The notes: a model not told the origin generated them from the sequence alone. Shown: positions 15,665-23,613, numbered from the stretch's first letter. The stretch: 24,867 bases of DNA from Acidobacteriaceae bacterium (GCA_030838305.1 JAUTWY010000071.1:1-24867); one strand, 5' to 3'. Made by a program: numbers and translations.

Positions 15665-17047
15665 TTAGCCGCCCGTGATGACGCGCCAGGCGGCTGTGAG
15701 TGAATCCGGCAGGCCATAAATGTCCATGGCAGTGATTACAATTGCACTGGTCCAACCGCTAATCAAAAGAAACCAGCCGTTCTTCCAGCGTCCCATTCGC
15801 CGGCCGGAACTGGTGAATTGCAGCAGGGGGAACATGGCAAACGGAAGCTGTAGCGCCAGCACCACCTGACTGAGAGTAAGAAGATCGGTAACGCTCCCGT
15901 CGCCGCGCAATCCAATCACGAAAACCGCAGGCAGAATAGCCAGAGTGCGAGTAATGAGCCGCCGCACCCATGGCTGAATCCGCCAGTGCATAAAGCCTTC
16001 CATCACGACCTGCCCGGCGAGAGTGCCGGTGATGGTGCTGCTCTGGCCGCTGGCCAGCAGAGCCACGGCAAACAACGTGCTGGCAGCCGCCGTTCCCAAC
16101 AAGGGCGCCAGAGTCAGATAAGCGACGCGAATCCAGTCGCTCTCAGCGGTGAAGTTGACGAGATGCCCGCCCGCGACGGTTACGCTTTCCTTGCCGAAGA
16201 ACACGGTCGCCGCCAGCACCAGAATCGCTGCATTCACGAAGAAGGCGATGGTCAGGGCCACGATGGAGTCGATGCTGTTGAACTGGATGGCGCGGCGAAC
16301 TGACTGTTCGTCCTTCTGCAACTGACGGCTCTGTACCAGTGCAGAATGCAGATAAAGGTTGTGGGGCATCACAGTCGCGCCGATGATACCAATGGCGACG
16401 TATAGCATGCCTGATTCACGAAAGTGCGGAGACACTAGCGCACGTCCCATCTCTAGAAAACCGGGGTGGGTCTGGGGAAGAACGAAAATCTCGATGAAGT
16501 AGCACACTCCGATGGTGGCAATCAGCAGCAACACGACGGCCTCAATCGTGCGTATTCCAAATTGTTGCAAAGCCAGCAGCAGCAGCACATCCAAGCCGGT
16601 AATGATGACGGCCCACAGCAGCGGTATATGGAAGAGCAAGTTAAGGGCTACCGCACTGCCCAGCACTTCCGCCAAGTCACAGGCAGCGATGGCGAATTCG
16701 CTCATCATCCAATTCGGCCAACGGGTCCAGCTGGGATACCAGTCGCGGCAGCACTGGGCTAGATCCTTGCCGGTGACTACACCGAGGCGGGCGGAAATGA
16801 CTTGCATGAAAATCGCCATCAGGCTGGCTAATCCGACCACCCACAAAAGCCCGTACTTGAACTGAGCACCTGCCTGCAGGTCTGTGCCCCAGTTGCCGGG
16901 ATCCATGTAGCCGACGCTGACGAGGATTGCCGGGCCAACGAAAGCCCGCCACTGCTCCCAGAAGCCGGCTTGATGGTGCGGAACCTCGACCGTACTGTGC
17001 ACGCCTTCCAGGGAAACATGCCCGCTGGGCGGGACCTTCGTGGCCAT
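15665..17047 (-). CDS. mntH: Nramp-family Mn2+/Fe2+ transporter MntH
   Basis: This 460-residue inner-membrane, proton-coupled divalent metal importer has about eleven hydrophobic helices. The metal site is intact: D49-P-G-N52 in helix 1 (GYMDPGNWGTD), and the helix-6 ATVMPHNLYLHS with M227, the methionine that favours transition metals over Ca/Mg. The GQSSTITGTLAGQVVMEGF segment is also characteristic. The start at 17047 has AAAGGAG seven bases before it. A GTTAACTATAGCTAAC palindrome covers its promoter, suggesting control by a DtxR/MntR-type repressor. Genes for a universal stress protein and a barrel protein follow closely. Confidence 0.95.
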   Translation of the reverse strand: MATKVPPSGHVSLEGVHSTVEVPHHQAGFWEQWRAFVGPAILVSVGYMDPGNWGTDLQAGAQFKYGLLWVVGLASLMAIFMQVISARLGVVTGKDLAQCCRDWYPSWTRWPNWMMSEFAIAACDLAEVLGSAVALNLLFHIPLLWAVIITGLDVLLLLALQQFGIRTIEAVVLLLIATIGVCYFIEIFVLPQTHPGFLEMGRALVSPHFRESGMLYVAIGIIGATVMPHNLYLHSALVQSRQLQKDEQSVRRAIQFNSIDSIVALTIAFFVNAAILVLAATVFFGKESVTVAGGHLVNFTAESDWIRVAYLTLAPLLGTAAASTLFAVALLASGQSSTITGTLAGQVVMEGFMHWRIQPWVRRLITRTLAILPAVFVIGLRGDGSVTDLLTLSQVVLALQLPFAMFPLLQFTSSGRRMGRWKNGWFLLISGWTSAIVITAMDIYGLPDSLTAAWRVITGG

Positions 17048-17071
17048 TCCTCTCCTTTGTTGCTTAGCGTC

Positions 17072-17101
17072 AGTATAGTATCACGAGTTAACTATAGCTA
17101 A
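17072..17101 (-). promoter_or_regulatory. Candidate mntH promoter
   Basis: On the minus strand TATACT (17077 down to 17072) is a good -10 box, with a weak TTAGCT -35 18 bases upstream. It sits 25 bases before the mntH ATG. The palindrome at 17087-17102 covers the -35 and half the spacer, as expected for a repressor site. Confidence 0.5.
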
Positions 17102-17102
17102 C
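17087..17102. promoter_or_regulatory. 16-bp palindrome upstream of mntH, candidate MntR/DtxR-type operator
   Basis: GTTAACTATAGCTAAC reads the same on the other strand except for one symmetric pair (positions 5 and 12). The half-site GTTA(A/G)CTA resembles DtxR/IdeR/MntR-type boxes. It lies 40 bases from the mntH start. The regulator itself is not in the window. Confidence 0.6.
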
Positions 17103-17160
17103 TAATCACGGGTGGAGCGTGATATGGCTGGCGGTCAGCGCTTCTCTATAACATTTCCCC

Positions 17161-17166
17161 TATAAT
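17161..17166 (+). promoter_or_regulatory. Candidate -10 box of trpE promoter
   Basis: A perfect TATAAT stands 44 bases before the trpE ATG. No convincing -35 hexamer is seen at the usual spacing. The implied leader of under 40 bases is too short for a Trp attenuator or a leader peptide. Confidence 0.4.
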
Positions 17167-17210
17167 GACCGCTAGGCGCTGCCGGACGTGGGGCGAGCGT
17201 CATCCTGCGG

Positions 17211-18695
17211 ATGATTAACCCTGACTTCAAGGACTTCTCGCGCCTGGCGCGGTCGGCGACGTTGGTGCCGGTGGTGAAATCGGTGAGTGCCGATCTGCTC
17301 ACGCCGGTCTCCGCATTCCTGGCCATTGCGGAAAAAGAACCGTACGCTTTTCTCCTGGAATCCGCGGAGCGGGGCGAGCAAGTCGGCCGCTATACATTTC
17401 TCGGGGTGCGGCCCTATATGCGACTGCGGGCCCGGGGCAATGTTATCGAGATAGAACGCGGACGCAGCCGGGAACGGCACGAAGGCAGCGTGTTTGAGTT
17501 CGTGAAACTTATGCTAGGCGAGCACCGGCCGGCTGCGGTGCCGGGTTTGCCGCCGTTCACGGCCGGAGCCGTCGGATATTTTTCCTACGATGTGGTGCGA
17601 CAACTGGAAAATATCGGTAAGCACGCAAAGGACGATTTGTCTCTTCCCGATTGCGAATTGATGTTCTTCGACCGGCTGCTTGCCTTTGATCACCTGCGCC
17701 ACCAGATTCACATTGTGGCAGCCGCTGATGTGTCGCGGGAGAGTCCGAGGCATGCTTATGACCGGGCGGTACGGGATATTGCGGCGCTGGAAAGAAGACT
17801 GGCGGGGGGCCTACGTCCCGCGATGTGGCGCAAATCCTTGAAGGCCAAGCCGGGAAAGCTCAAGATCCATGCCGGAACGACGCGCGCGCAGTTTCTGCGC
17901 GGCGTGGAGCGATGCAAGGAATACATTGCCGCGGGCGATATTTTTCAAGTTGTGCTTTCGCAGCGGCTTGACTTCGTCCCTGGGATGGACCCTTTCGATC
18001 TTTACCGCGCGCTGCGCCAGGTGAATCCGTCTCCGTATCTTTATTTTCTGCGGCTGGGCGAAACGCAGATCCTCGGCTCGTCCCCCGAGATGCTGGTGCG
18101 TGTCACGGGACGCAAACTGGAATACCGTCCCATTGCTGGCACCCATCCCCGCGGGCGCGATGAGGCCGAGGACTTGCGCCTGGAGCAGCAGATGCGCAGC
18201 GACGAGAAGGAACGCGCCGAGCACGTCATGCTGGTCGACCTCGGCCGCAACGATCTGGGGCGCGTCAGCGAGTACGGCTCGGTCAAAGTGAAAGACCTGA
18301 TGTATGTGGAGCGCTACTCGCACGTGATGCATCTGGTTTCGGCGCTCGAAGGCACGTTGCGTAGGGAATTTGGAGCAATCGACGCATTCGCGGCATGTTT
18401 TCCCGCTGGTACTTTGAGTGGAGCGCCTAAAGTCCGCGCCATGCAGATCATCGAAGAGTTGGAACCGGTGCGCCGGGGCATCTATGGCGGCTCGGTACTC
18501 TACGCCGACTTTGCCGGGAACCTGGATTCTTGCATCGGGATTCGCACCATGCTCATGCAAGGCAAGCACGCGTACTTGCAGGCGGGCGCGGGCATCGTGG
18601 CGGATTCGAATGCGGCGAGTGAATTTGACGAATCCATTAACAAGGCCCAAGCGTTGCTGCGAGCAGTAGACATGGCGAGAGGAGTCCAGCAGTGA
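17211..18695 (+). CDS. trpE: Anthranilate synthase component I
   Basis: This 494-residue chorismate-utilising enzyme makes anthranilate, with ammonia from TrpG. The N-terminal LLES motif (AFLLESAERGEQVGRYTFLG), which binds tryptophan for feedback inhibition, is intact. The chorismate-binding domain includes GDIFQVVLSQR, SPSPYLYFL-like NPSPYLYFLRL, GSSPEMLVRV, the PIAGTHPRG loop (the usual Arg after GT is His), LVDLGRNDLGRV, FPAGTLSGAPKVRAM and the GIYGGSVLYADFAGNLDSCIGIRT end. This distinguishes TrpE from PabB. There is no clear Shine-Dalgarno at the chosen ATG. trpG lies further downstream on the opposite strand, so the two subunits are not cotranscribed. Confidence 0.95.
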   Translation: MINPDFKDFSRLARSATLVPVVKSVSADLLTPVSAFLAIAEKEPYAFLLESAERGEQVGRYTFLGVRPYMRLRARGNVIEIERGRSRERHEGSVFEFVKLMLGEHRPAAVPGLPPFTAGAVGYFSYDVVRQLENIGKHAKDDLSLPDCELMFFDRLLAFDHLRHQIHIVAAADVSRESPRHAYDRAVRDIAALERRLAGGLRPAMWRKSLKAKPGKLKIHAGTTRAQFLRGVERCKEYIAAGDIFQVVLSQRLDFVPGMDPFDLYRALRQVNPSPYLYFLRLGETQILGSSPEMLVRVTGRKLEYRPIAGTHPRGRDEAEDLRLEQQMRSDEKERAEHVMLVDLGRNDLGRVSEYGSVKVKDLMYVERYSHVMHLVSALEGTLRREFGAIDAFAACFPAGTLSGAPKVRAMQIIEELEPVRRGIYGGSVLYADFAGNLDSCIGIRTMLMQGKHAYLQAGAGIVADSNAASEFDESINKAQALLRAVDMARGVQQ

Positions 18696-18789
18696 CGAGG
18701 CGCTGCGAGTGCAGCGAATTGCCTGGACAACCTGCGAGGAGGGAATCCAGTCTAAGCTTTGCGACTCTAGCTGACTTTGGAGACCCAAA

Positions 18790-19665
18790 ATGCGCTGGAC
18801 ACCGGGCGGCAGCAGTGACGATGTCGAGGATCGCCGCGATGATAGCGGTTCGGGAGGCATGCAATTTGGAGGCATGCACATCGGCATTGGGGGGGTAGTC
18901 ATCATTTTTATTCTGAGCCTGGTCTTCCATCGCAATTTTTTTGCCCTCTTAGGGAACGGTGGCGGTCCGGTCGCGACCAGGCAAGCAGAACGGTCCGAGC
19001 CGAGCCCGGCCAGCCGCGAAAGAGACAGAGCCGAGCAGCCGCTGGTGGAGTTTGTGACGTTCGTCCTTAATGACACCCAGGCAACGTGGGCAAAAATTCT
19101 TCCTGCCAGCAACGGCGTCCCCTATCGTCACGCCAAGCTGGTGTTGTTTCGTAATTCAATCCCTTCCGCTTGCGGGAGAGCGCAATCCGCGACCGGGCCT
19201 TTTTACTGCCCGGAGGACGAAAAAGTCTACATCGATCTTGCCTTCTACGACGAACTGAAACGTCGATTCGGAGCGCCAGGAGAGTTTGCTGAAGCTTACG
19301 TGCTGGCGCACGAGATCGGACATCATGTGCAGAAGTTGTTAGGAATTGAGGGCAAAGCCCACGCAGCTGAGGAGCGCAATCCTCAATCGGCGAAAGCCAT
19401 TTCCGTGCGATTGGAGCTACAGGCTGACTGCTTCGCGGGCGTTTGGGCGCACTCGACGGACCAGCGCCATCTTCTTGAAGCTGGCGATGTGGATGAAGCA
19501 TTGAAAGCGGCCGCCGCCGTGGGAGACGACCGCTTGCAGCGTATGTCAACTGGCCATGTCAACCCTGACAGCTTTACGCACGGCAGTTCGGCACAGAGAA
19601 TGCAATGGTTTCAACAGGGACTTAACGGCGGCACCATGCAATCGTGCAACACGTTCCAGAATTGA
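18790..19665 (+). CDS. ypfJ: Neutral zinc metallopeptidase (YpfJ family)
   Basis: This 291-residue protein matches the YpfJ/neutral zinc metallopeptidase family from its opening (MRWTPGGSSDDVEDRRDDSG) to its QSCNTF end. One transmembrane helix near residues 31-50 (IGIGGVVIIFILSLVF) anchors it. The zincin motif H174-E175-x2-H178 (LAHEIGHHVQ) is present and the downstream LELQADCFAGVWA supplies the third-ligand region; C128 and C140 are the paired cysteines. GGAG seven bases upstream supports the ATG. Its substrate is unknown. It lies 94 bases after trpE and ends 29 bases from the convergent trpG; no functional link to tryptophan is apparent. Confidence 0.93.
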   Translation: MRWTPGGSSDDVEDRRDDSGSGGMQFGGMHIGIGGVVIIFILSLVFHRNFFALLGNGGGPVATRQAERSEPSPASRERDRAEQPLVEFVTFVLNDTQATWAKILPASNGVPYRHAKLVLFRNSIPSACGRAQSATGPFYCPEDEKVYIDLAFYDELKRRFGAPGEFAEAYVLAHEIGHHVQKLLGIEGKAHAAEERNPQSAKAISVRLELQADCFAGVWAHSTDQRHLLEAGDVDEALKAAAAVGDDRLQRMSTGHVNPDSFTHGSSAQRMQWFQQGLNGGTMQSCNTFQN

Positions 19666-19694
19666 GGGAAATGGTCAGAGTGGCTCGGCGGCGA

Positions 19695-20282
19695 TCAGCG
19701 ATCAGTCGCTACCATTAAGAAATTCCCCACCAGCTTTTTCCCCGCATCGGTCAGCACGCTTTCGGGATGGAATTGCACTCCCTCGACCGCAAACTTTCTA
19801 TGGCGCAGGCCCATGATGGTGCGAGTGCCATCTTTCTCTGTAGTCCAGGCGCTCACTTCAAGCTCCGCAGGCAGGCCTTTTTCCTCCACGATGAGCGAGT
19901 GGTAGCGAGTGGCGGTCATGGGCGTGGGCAGGCCGCGAAAGATGCTTTTGTTGTCGTGGGTTACGGCGCTGGTCTTGCCATGCATTAAGTGGGGAGCGCG
20001 AACGACGCGGCCGCCAAATGCTGCGCCGATGGCCTGATGTCCGAGGCAGACGCCGAGGATTGGTACTCTGCCGGCGAAGTGCTGGATCAGATTAATGCTG
20101 ATGCCGGCGTCTTGCGGCCTGCAGGGACCGGGCGACACCACGATGCGCTCCGGTTGCATATCCTCAATGTCAGCAATCGTGACTTGGTCGTTGCGGTGAA
20201 CCTCGACCGTAGCTCCGAGTTCGCCTAGATACTGGACGAGGTTGTAAGTAAAAGAATCGTAATTGTCGAGTACGAAGACCAC
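19695..20282 (-). CDS. trpG: Anthranilate synthase component II (glutamine amidotransferase)
   Basis: This 195-residue class I glutamine amidotransferase supplies ammonia for anthranilate synthesis. The start is a GTG at 20282 (AGGGA eight bases upstream); the open frame continues further upstream but without family similarity. Visible motifs are FVLDNYDSFTYNLVQYLG, VSPGPCRPQDAG, the nucleophile C79 in GVCLGHQAIG, and H172/E174 in VQFHPES completing the triad. It could also serve as PabA in folate synthesis, as in species with one shared amidotransferase. It is convergent with the zinc peptidase gene and divergent from the PilZ gene. Confidence 0.93.
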   Translation of the reverse strand: MVFVLDNYDSFTYNLVQYLGELGATVEVHRNDQVTIADIEDMQPERIVVSPGPCRPQDAGISINLIQHFAGRVPILGVCLGHQAIGAAFGGRVVRAPHLMHGKTSAVTHDNKSIFRGLPTPMTATRYHSLIVEEKGLPAELEVSAWTTEKDGTRTIMGLRHRKFAVEGVQFHPESVLTDAGKKLVGNFLMVATDR

Positions 20283-20461
20283 TGATCTTTCCCTGATTGC
20301 AAGTTTACACGCCAAGCATCGGTTGAGTGTCGAGGACAACCGATGCCCTTTAGCCTGAACGTGCCAGTCCCGTCCCCGAGAGTGGTATTGACGGGTTTGG
20401 GCCGTAAACGTCATTCTCTGAACAGTTAGTGTCGACTTCAATAGCAGCTTTGGAGTAATGC

Positions 20462-20791
20462 ATGGCTGAAGCCCAGCAAGAGAAGAGGGCTGCGAGACGT
20501 TTCGCGCTCCGGATTCCTGTTTCGGTCGGCCGCGGAGAAAACTCAGAGTGTAGCGAATCCGCTCAAATCCGTGACGTTAGCGCGCGCGGGATTTGTCTCT
20601 ACCTGGATTCACCAATCGAGCAAGGGTCGCCCATCGGCTTCACCCTGACACTCCCTCCTGAAATTACGCTTACAGAAAGTATTCGCGTGCAATGCAAAGG
20701 CCGTGTGGTGCGGATCGACGAGTCCGCACCGGCCGGAAAAATAGCCGTGGCCGCGGTGATTGAAGAATACGAATTTCTACCCGAGAATTGA
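20462..20791 (+). CDS. PilZ-domain protein
   Basis: This 109-residue, single PilZ domain contains both cyclic di-GMP contact motifs: R13-x3-R17 (RRFALRIPV) and D38-V-S40-A-R-G43 (DVSARGICL). The rest is the expected beta barrel (IGFTLTLPPEI, CKGRVVRID). It probably binds c-di-GMP and affects pili, polysaccharide or motility through a partner not shown here. The ATG has GGAG six bases upstream. The AMIN-domain protein follows on the same strand after 149 bases. Confidence 0.9.
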   Translation: MAEAQQEKRAARRFALRIPVSVGRGENSECSESAQIRDVSARGICLYLDSPIEQGSPIGFTLTLPPEITLTESIRVQCKGRVVRIDESAPAGKIAVAAVIEEYEFLPEN

Positions 20792-20940
20792 AATAATTCG
20801 AAGGACGCCGGCGTTTCAATGAGCGAGTGCAGCCCTGCGGGATGGTGGCCGTTGCCCCACAGAGCTTGCCAGCCACTTCATAACCTTCCTGACAAGTGAT
20901 AAGGTTCTCTTAAGAAGCTCAACCGTTCTCAGGGGATTTC

Positions 20941-22380
20941 TTGCCGCAATCTCGCATTCAGTCGGTTTGCATCGTGGTGCTGGCAGGGCTGCTGATCACG
21001 AAAGCTTGGTCGCAGGGTCCGGGCTCCGATGCGACTCATAAAATTGCAGCCTTAGCGAAACCCGAGGTGGGGCTGGTTACCAGCGTCCGTGTTGTGCACG
21101 AGCGCGGCGTCCCGGCTATTGAAATTGTTTCCACGCATCCCGTAGTGCCTACGATTCAGCCCCTCGATTCGCCGCCGCGATTGGTGATCGACCTATCCAA
21201 TGCGCGCTCGGGACTGCCGCAGAATCGGATTCCGGTACTGCAGGAAAACATTTTGACTGTCCGGGCCCAGCAATTACAGAAAGATCCTCCGGTCCTGAGG
21301 TTAGTCTTGGACCTTCTCATTCCCTACGGCTACACCTGGGACAGCGCTGGGAACCGCCTGATGGTGCGGTTGAAACCTCCGGAAGACCCGAATGTCGGCA
21401 AAAAGACAGCAATCGAGTCTCCGCAGGTACTGTCCACAAAGCCGGCGGAAGTGTCGGCTGTAGTCCCGGTCAGCAGCGGCGTTGGCGATGTCCTGTTAGC
21501 GGGCAGCCGGTTTGCGGCAGGATCGTCTCTGACTGCCGGAAGCGAAACCGCAGTATTGCGTTTGGCAAAGGGGGGCGAAGTGCGCGTTTGCCCCGGAACC
21601 ACGCTTTCGTTGACGCCTTCGAGAAACGCCAAAGACTTGATGCTGGGCATGGGTACCGGAGCACTGGAGATGCACTATGCCCCGGGCGCCTCAGCAGATA
21701 CCGTGCTGACCCCGGATTTCCGCATCTTGTTCGCGGGTCCCGGAGAATTTCACTATGCCGTCAGCACAGATTCCCACGGCAATACTTGCGTGCGTGGGTT
21801 GAGGGGCAATACCGCACCAGTAACAGTTTCGGAACTGATCGGGGACCGCACTTACCAGGTGCAAGCAACCGAGCAGGCGGTATTTCACACGGGACGCATC
21901 GATAAAGTGGATTCACAAGTTCCGCTGGAATGCGGCTGTCCGCCGCCGGTTCGCGTGATGAGAACGAACGCCACGCCGGCACGGATCATCCCGGATTCGC
22001 AGGCGCCCGCGAACCTCACGCTGGCGCAAAAAAGCGATCCAGGAGCGATCGCTCCGAAGCCAGAAAACGATTCGCAGACGAGCGAGCCGGCTCAGACACT
22101 TTCCAGCGGGCCGGAAATCCAACCTTTGCCGCCGTCGCAGCCCAACGACGTTCATGTGACCGTCGACGTGCCGTTCGTGTTCCAGGGCAAGAACCGCTCG
22201 GCTACGCCCCCTGCCCCTACCGAAGAAGCCGCGAGACTTCCGGTAATGCAATCATCGGCAAGGCCAGTTTCGCTCAACGCACAACTGCTAGCGCCGCCTG
22301 AGCAGCGGGGGGAAGTGAAGCCAGGACAGCGCGGGGTATTGCGACGAATCAAGGGATTTTTCGCCGCCATGTTTCGCTGA
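20941..22380 (+). CDS. AMIN-domain and FecR-like envelope protein
   Basis: This 479-residue exported protein begins at a TTG with AGGGG six bases before it. After a signal sequence (VCIVVLAGLLITKAWSQ), residues ~43-148 form an AMIN domain (SVRVVHERGVPAIEIVSTHPVVP, PRLVIDLSNARSGLP, LRLVLDLL), the module that anchors pilus secretins and amidases to peptidoglycan. Residues ~177-320 (GDVLLAGSRFAAGSSLTAG, VLRLAKGGEVRVCPGTTLSL) resemble a FecR-type barrel. The C-terminal ~130 residues are Pro/Ser/Gln-rich linker and end in a basic amphipathic patch (RRIKGFFAAMFR). There is no secretin domain, so it is not PilQ itself. It is perhaps a cell-wall-linked accessory. Function is unknown. Confidence 0.75.
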   Translation: MPQSRIQSVCIVVLAGLLITKAWSQGPGSDATHKIAALAKPEVGLVTSVRVVHERGVPAIEIVSTHPVVPTIQPLDSPPRLVIDLSNARSGLPQNRIPVLQENILTVRAQQLQKDPPVLRLVLDLLIPYGYTWDSAGNRLMVRLKPPEDPNVGKKTAIESPQVLSTKPAEVSAVVPVSSGVGDVLLAGSRFAAGSSLTAGSETAVLRLAKGGEVRVCPGTTLSLTPSRNAKDLMLGMGTGALEMHYAPGASADTVLTPDFRILFAGPGEFHYAVSTDSHGNTCVRGLRGNTAPVTVSELIGDRTYQVQATEQAVFHTGRIDKVDSQVPLECGCPPPVRVMRTNATPARIIPDSQAPANLTLAQKSDPGAIAPKPENDSQTSEPAQTLSSGPEIQPLPPSQPNDVHVTVDVPFVFQGKNRSATPPAPTEEAARLPVMQSSARPVSLNAQLLAPPEQRGEVKPGQRGVLRRIKGFFAAMFR

Positions 22381-22399
22381 CCTTCGCGGTGAGCGTCCC

Positions 22400-22714
22400 T
22401 TAGCTGCGACGGATAGCACGCCGCAGAGGTTCCACTTTTTCCCGCAAGTCTTCTGCAAGGTTGGCGCCCCGTTCGGCTGCGTCACGGGCACGTTCCTTCA
22501 CATCGCGTACGCGGTCCTTGGCCTCTTCGGTCCAATCTTCCAGCGTTTCCCTGGCATCGTTGTAGCCGCGTTTCAGGTCACGGCGGAATTGCTTGCCGGT
22601 CTTCGGGGTCAGCGCGAGCGCCACCAAAGCTCCCGCTCCAAGTCCGATCAAAAGGAATGTGATCGCAGTTCCTACGCTGTTGTTTTCAGAAGATTCGTAA
22701 CGTCCAAAACTCAT
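22400..22714 (-). CDS. YtxH-like membrane protein
   Basis: This 104-residue protein has an N-terminal transmembrane helix (GTAITFLLIGLGAGALVALALTP) followed by the YtxH signature PKTGKQFRRDLKRGYNDA and a long charged amphipathic coiled helix (EEAKDRVRDVKERARDAAERG). This architecture is that of YtxH/gas-vesicle-GvpP-like general-stress proteins. GAGG eight bases upstream supports the ATG. Its end lies 19 bases from the convergent AMIN-domain gene. The precise role is unknown. Confidence 0.88.
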   Translation of the reverse strand: MSFGRYESSENNSVGTAITFLLIGLGAGALVALALTPKTGKQFRRDLKRGYNDARETLEDWTEEAKDRVRDVKERARDAAERGANLAEDLREKVEPLRRAIRRS

Positions 22715-22802
22715 GATTCTAACCTCATTTCAGGATGGTACGGAAAGTCACGGGAAAGCATGCTTCCGCGTCTTTGACATCTTGCCAGCTGCAATTCTAG
22801 TC

Positions 22803-22855
22803 CTCCGCAGCGGAGAGCAGGGCAGCTAGCCAACGGCCACGAAAGTGGCCTCTCT
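22803..22855. other. Structured non-coding stretch upstream of efp
   Basis: Within the longest non-coding gap (22715-23003) several stems fall together: CTCCG/CGGAG (22803-22815), GAGAG (22813-22817) with CTCTC (22850-22854), and the perfect GGCCAC-GAAA-GTGGCC (22835-22850) capped by a GNRA tetraloop. The first two share bases and cannot form at once. It could be part of the efp leader or a small RNA. No family was recognised. Elsewhere in the gap the only symmetry is AAGCATGCTT at 22756-22765. Confidence 0.35.
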
Positions 22856-23003
22856 ACGATGAGTGCTGGTTTGGGAAGGTTTCCTTTCCGGCGACCTCAG
22901 TGTAAAATAAGTTTTTGGCCCTTGTTCGGCGGAAAATGTGGCCTGCCCGCCTTCCGCCGGTTCAGCAAACTGCGCTCTCATTCGAAGGAGATTGTTCCAA
23001 GCA

Positions 23004-23564
23004 ATGTCGATCCCTGCCACCCAACTGCGTCCGGGCATGATCATCAAGCACAACAATGATCTGCATTCTGTATTTGCGGTCGAACATCGCACCCCGGGCA
23101 ACTTGCGTGCGTTCATCCAGGCCAAACTGCGGAATCTTCGTACTGGCGCCATGTTCGAGCATCGCTTCCGTTCGCCCGATCCGATCGAGAAGGTCACCGT
23201 GGATGAAGTCGACATGCAGTTCCTCTATGCCGACGGCGACAGCTACTACTTCATGGATACTTCCAATTACGAACAGACACACCTGAGCAAGGACGTGTTG
23301 GGCGACGCGGTGGACTACCTGATTGCCAATCTCGAAATCAAAGTGGAATTCTTCGACGGCAAGGCCGTGGGCATTGAGCTGCCTCAGACGGTGGAACTCA
23401 CCGTGATTGAGACCGAGCCGGGGCTGAAGAGCGCAACTGCATCAAGCGTAACCAAAGCTGCTAAGACTGAGACCGGACTAGTGGTGCAAGTGCCCCCTTT
23501 CATCAATGAAGGCGAGAAGATCAAGGTAGATACCGCTGAGGGCGTGTATTTGTCGCGGGCGTAG
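23004..23564 (+). CDS. efp: Elongation factor P
   Basis: This 186-residue three-domain translation factor relieves ribosome stalling at polyproline. Domain I (SIPATQLRPGMIIKHNNDLHSVF), domain II and the C-terminal domain with VQVPPFINEGEKIKVDTAEGVYLSRA are all complete. The exposed loop reads HRTPGNLRAF, so the residue matching the modified Lys34 of E. coli is N33, and no Lys or Arg is at that position; R35 is two residues later. Classic EpmA or EarP modification is therefore not expected. The in-frame frame opens at 22938, but the ATG at 23004 matches the family N-terminus; AAGGAG is rather far upstream (13 bases). An intrinsic terminator follows. Confidence 0.95.
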   Translation: MSIPATQLRPGMIIKHNNDLHSVFAVEHRTPGNLRAFIQAKLRNLRTGAMFEHRFRSPDPIEKVTVDEVDMQFLYADGDSYYFMDTSNYEQTHLSKDVLGDAVDYLIANLEIKVEFFDGKAVGIELPQTVELTVIETEPGLKSATASSVTKAAKTETGLVVQVPPFINEGEKIKVDTAEGVYLSRA

Positions 23565-23583
23565 ATTCTCTATTGTTTCGTGA

Positions 23584-23613
23584 GAGGCGCAGCTTGCTGC
23601 GTCTCGTGTTTTT
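23584..23613 (+). terminator. Rho-independent terminator after efp
   Basis: A 10-base stem, GAGGCGCAGC (23584-23593) with GCTGCGTCTC (23596-23605) including one G-T pair, has a two-base loop as drawn and is followed by GTGTTTTT. It begins 20 bases after the efp stop. Its position also argues that the acylphosphatase start is the downstream ATG. Confidence 0.8.

Noticed and set aside
17103..17210. Possible tryptophan attenuator or leader peptide before trpE
   Set aside because: Only about 40 bases lie between the likely transcription start and the ATG; no Trp codon cluster or competing hairpins.
17811..19112. 433-codon minus-strand open frame
   Set aside because: It is antisense to trpE and the start of ypfJ, both with intact motifs; the translation has no domain features.
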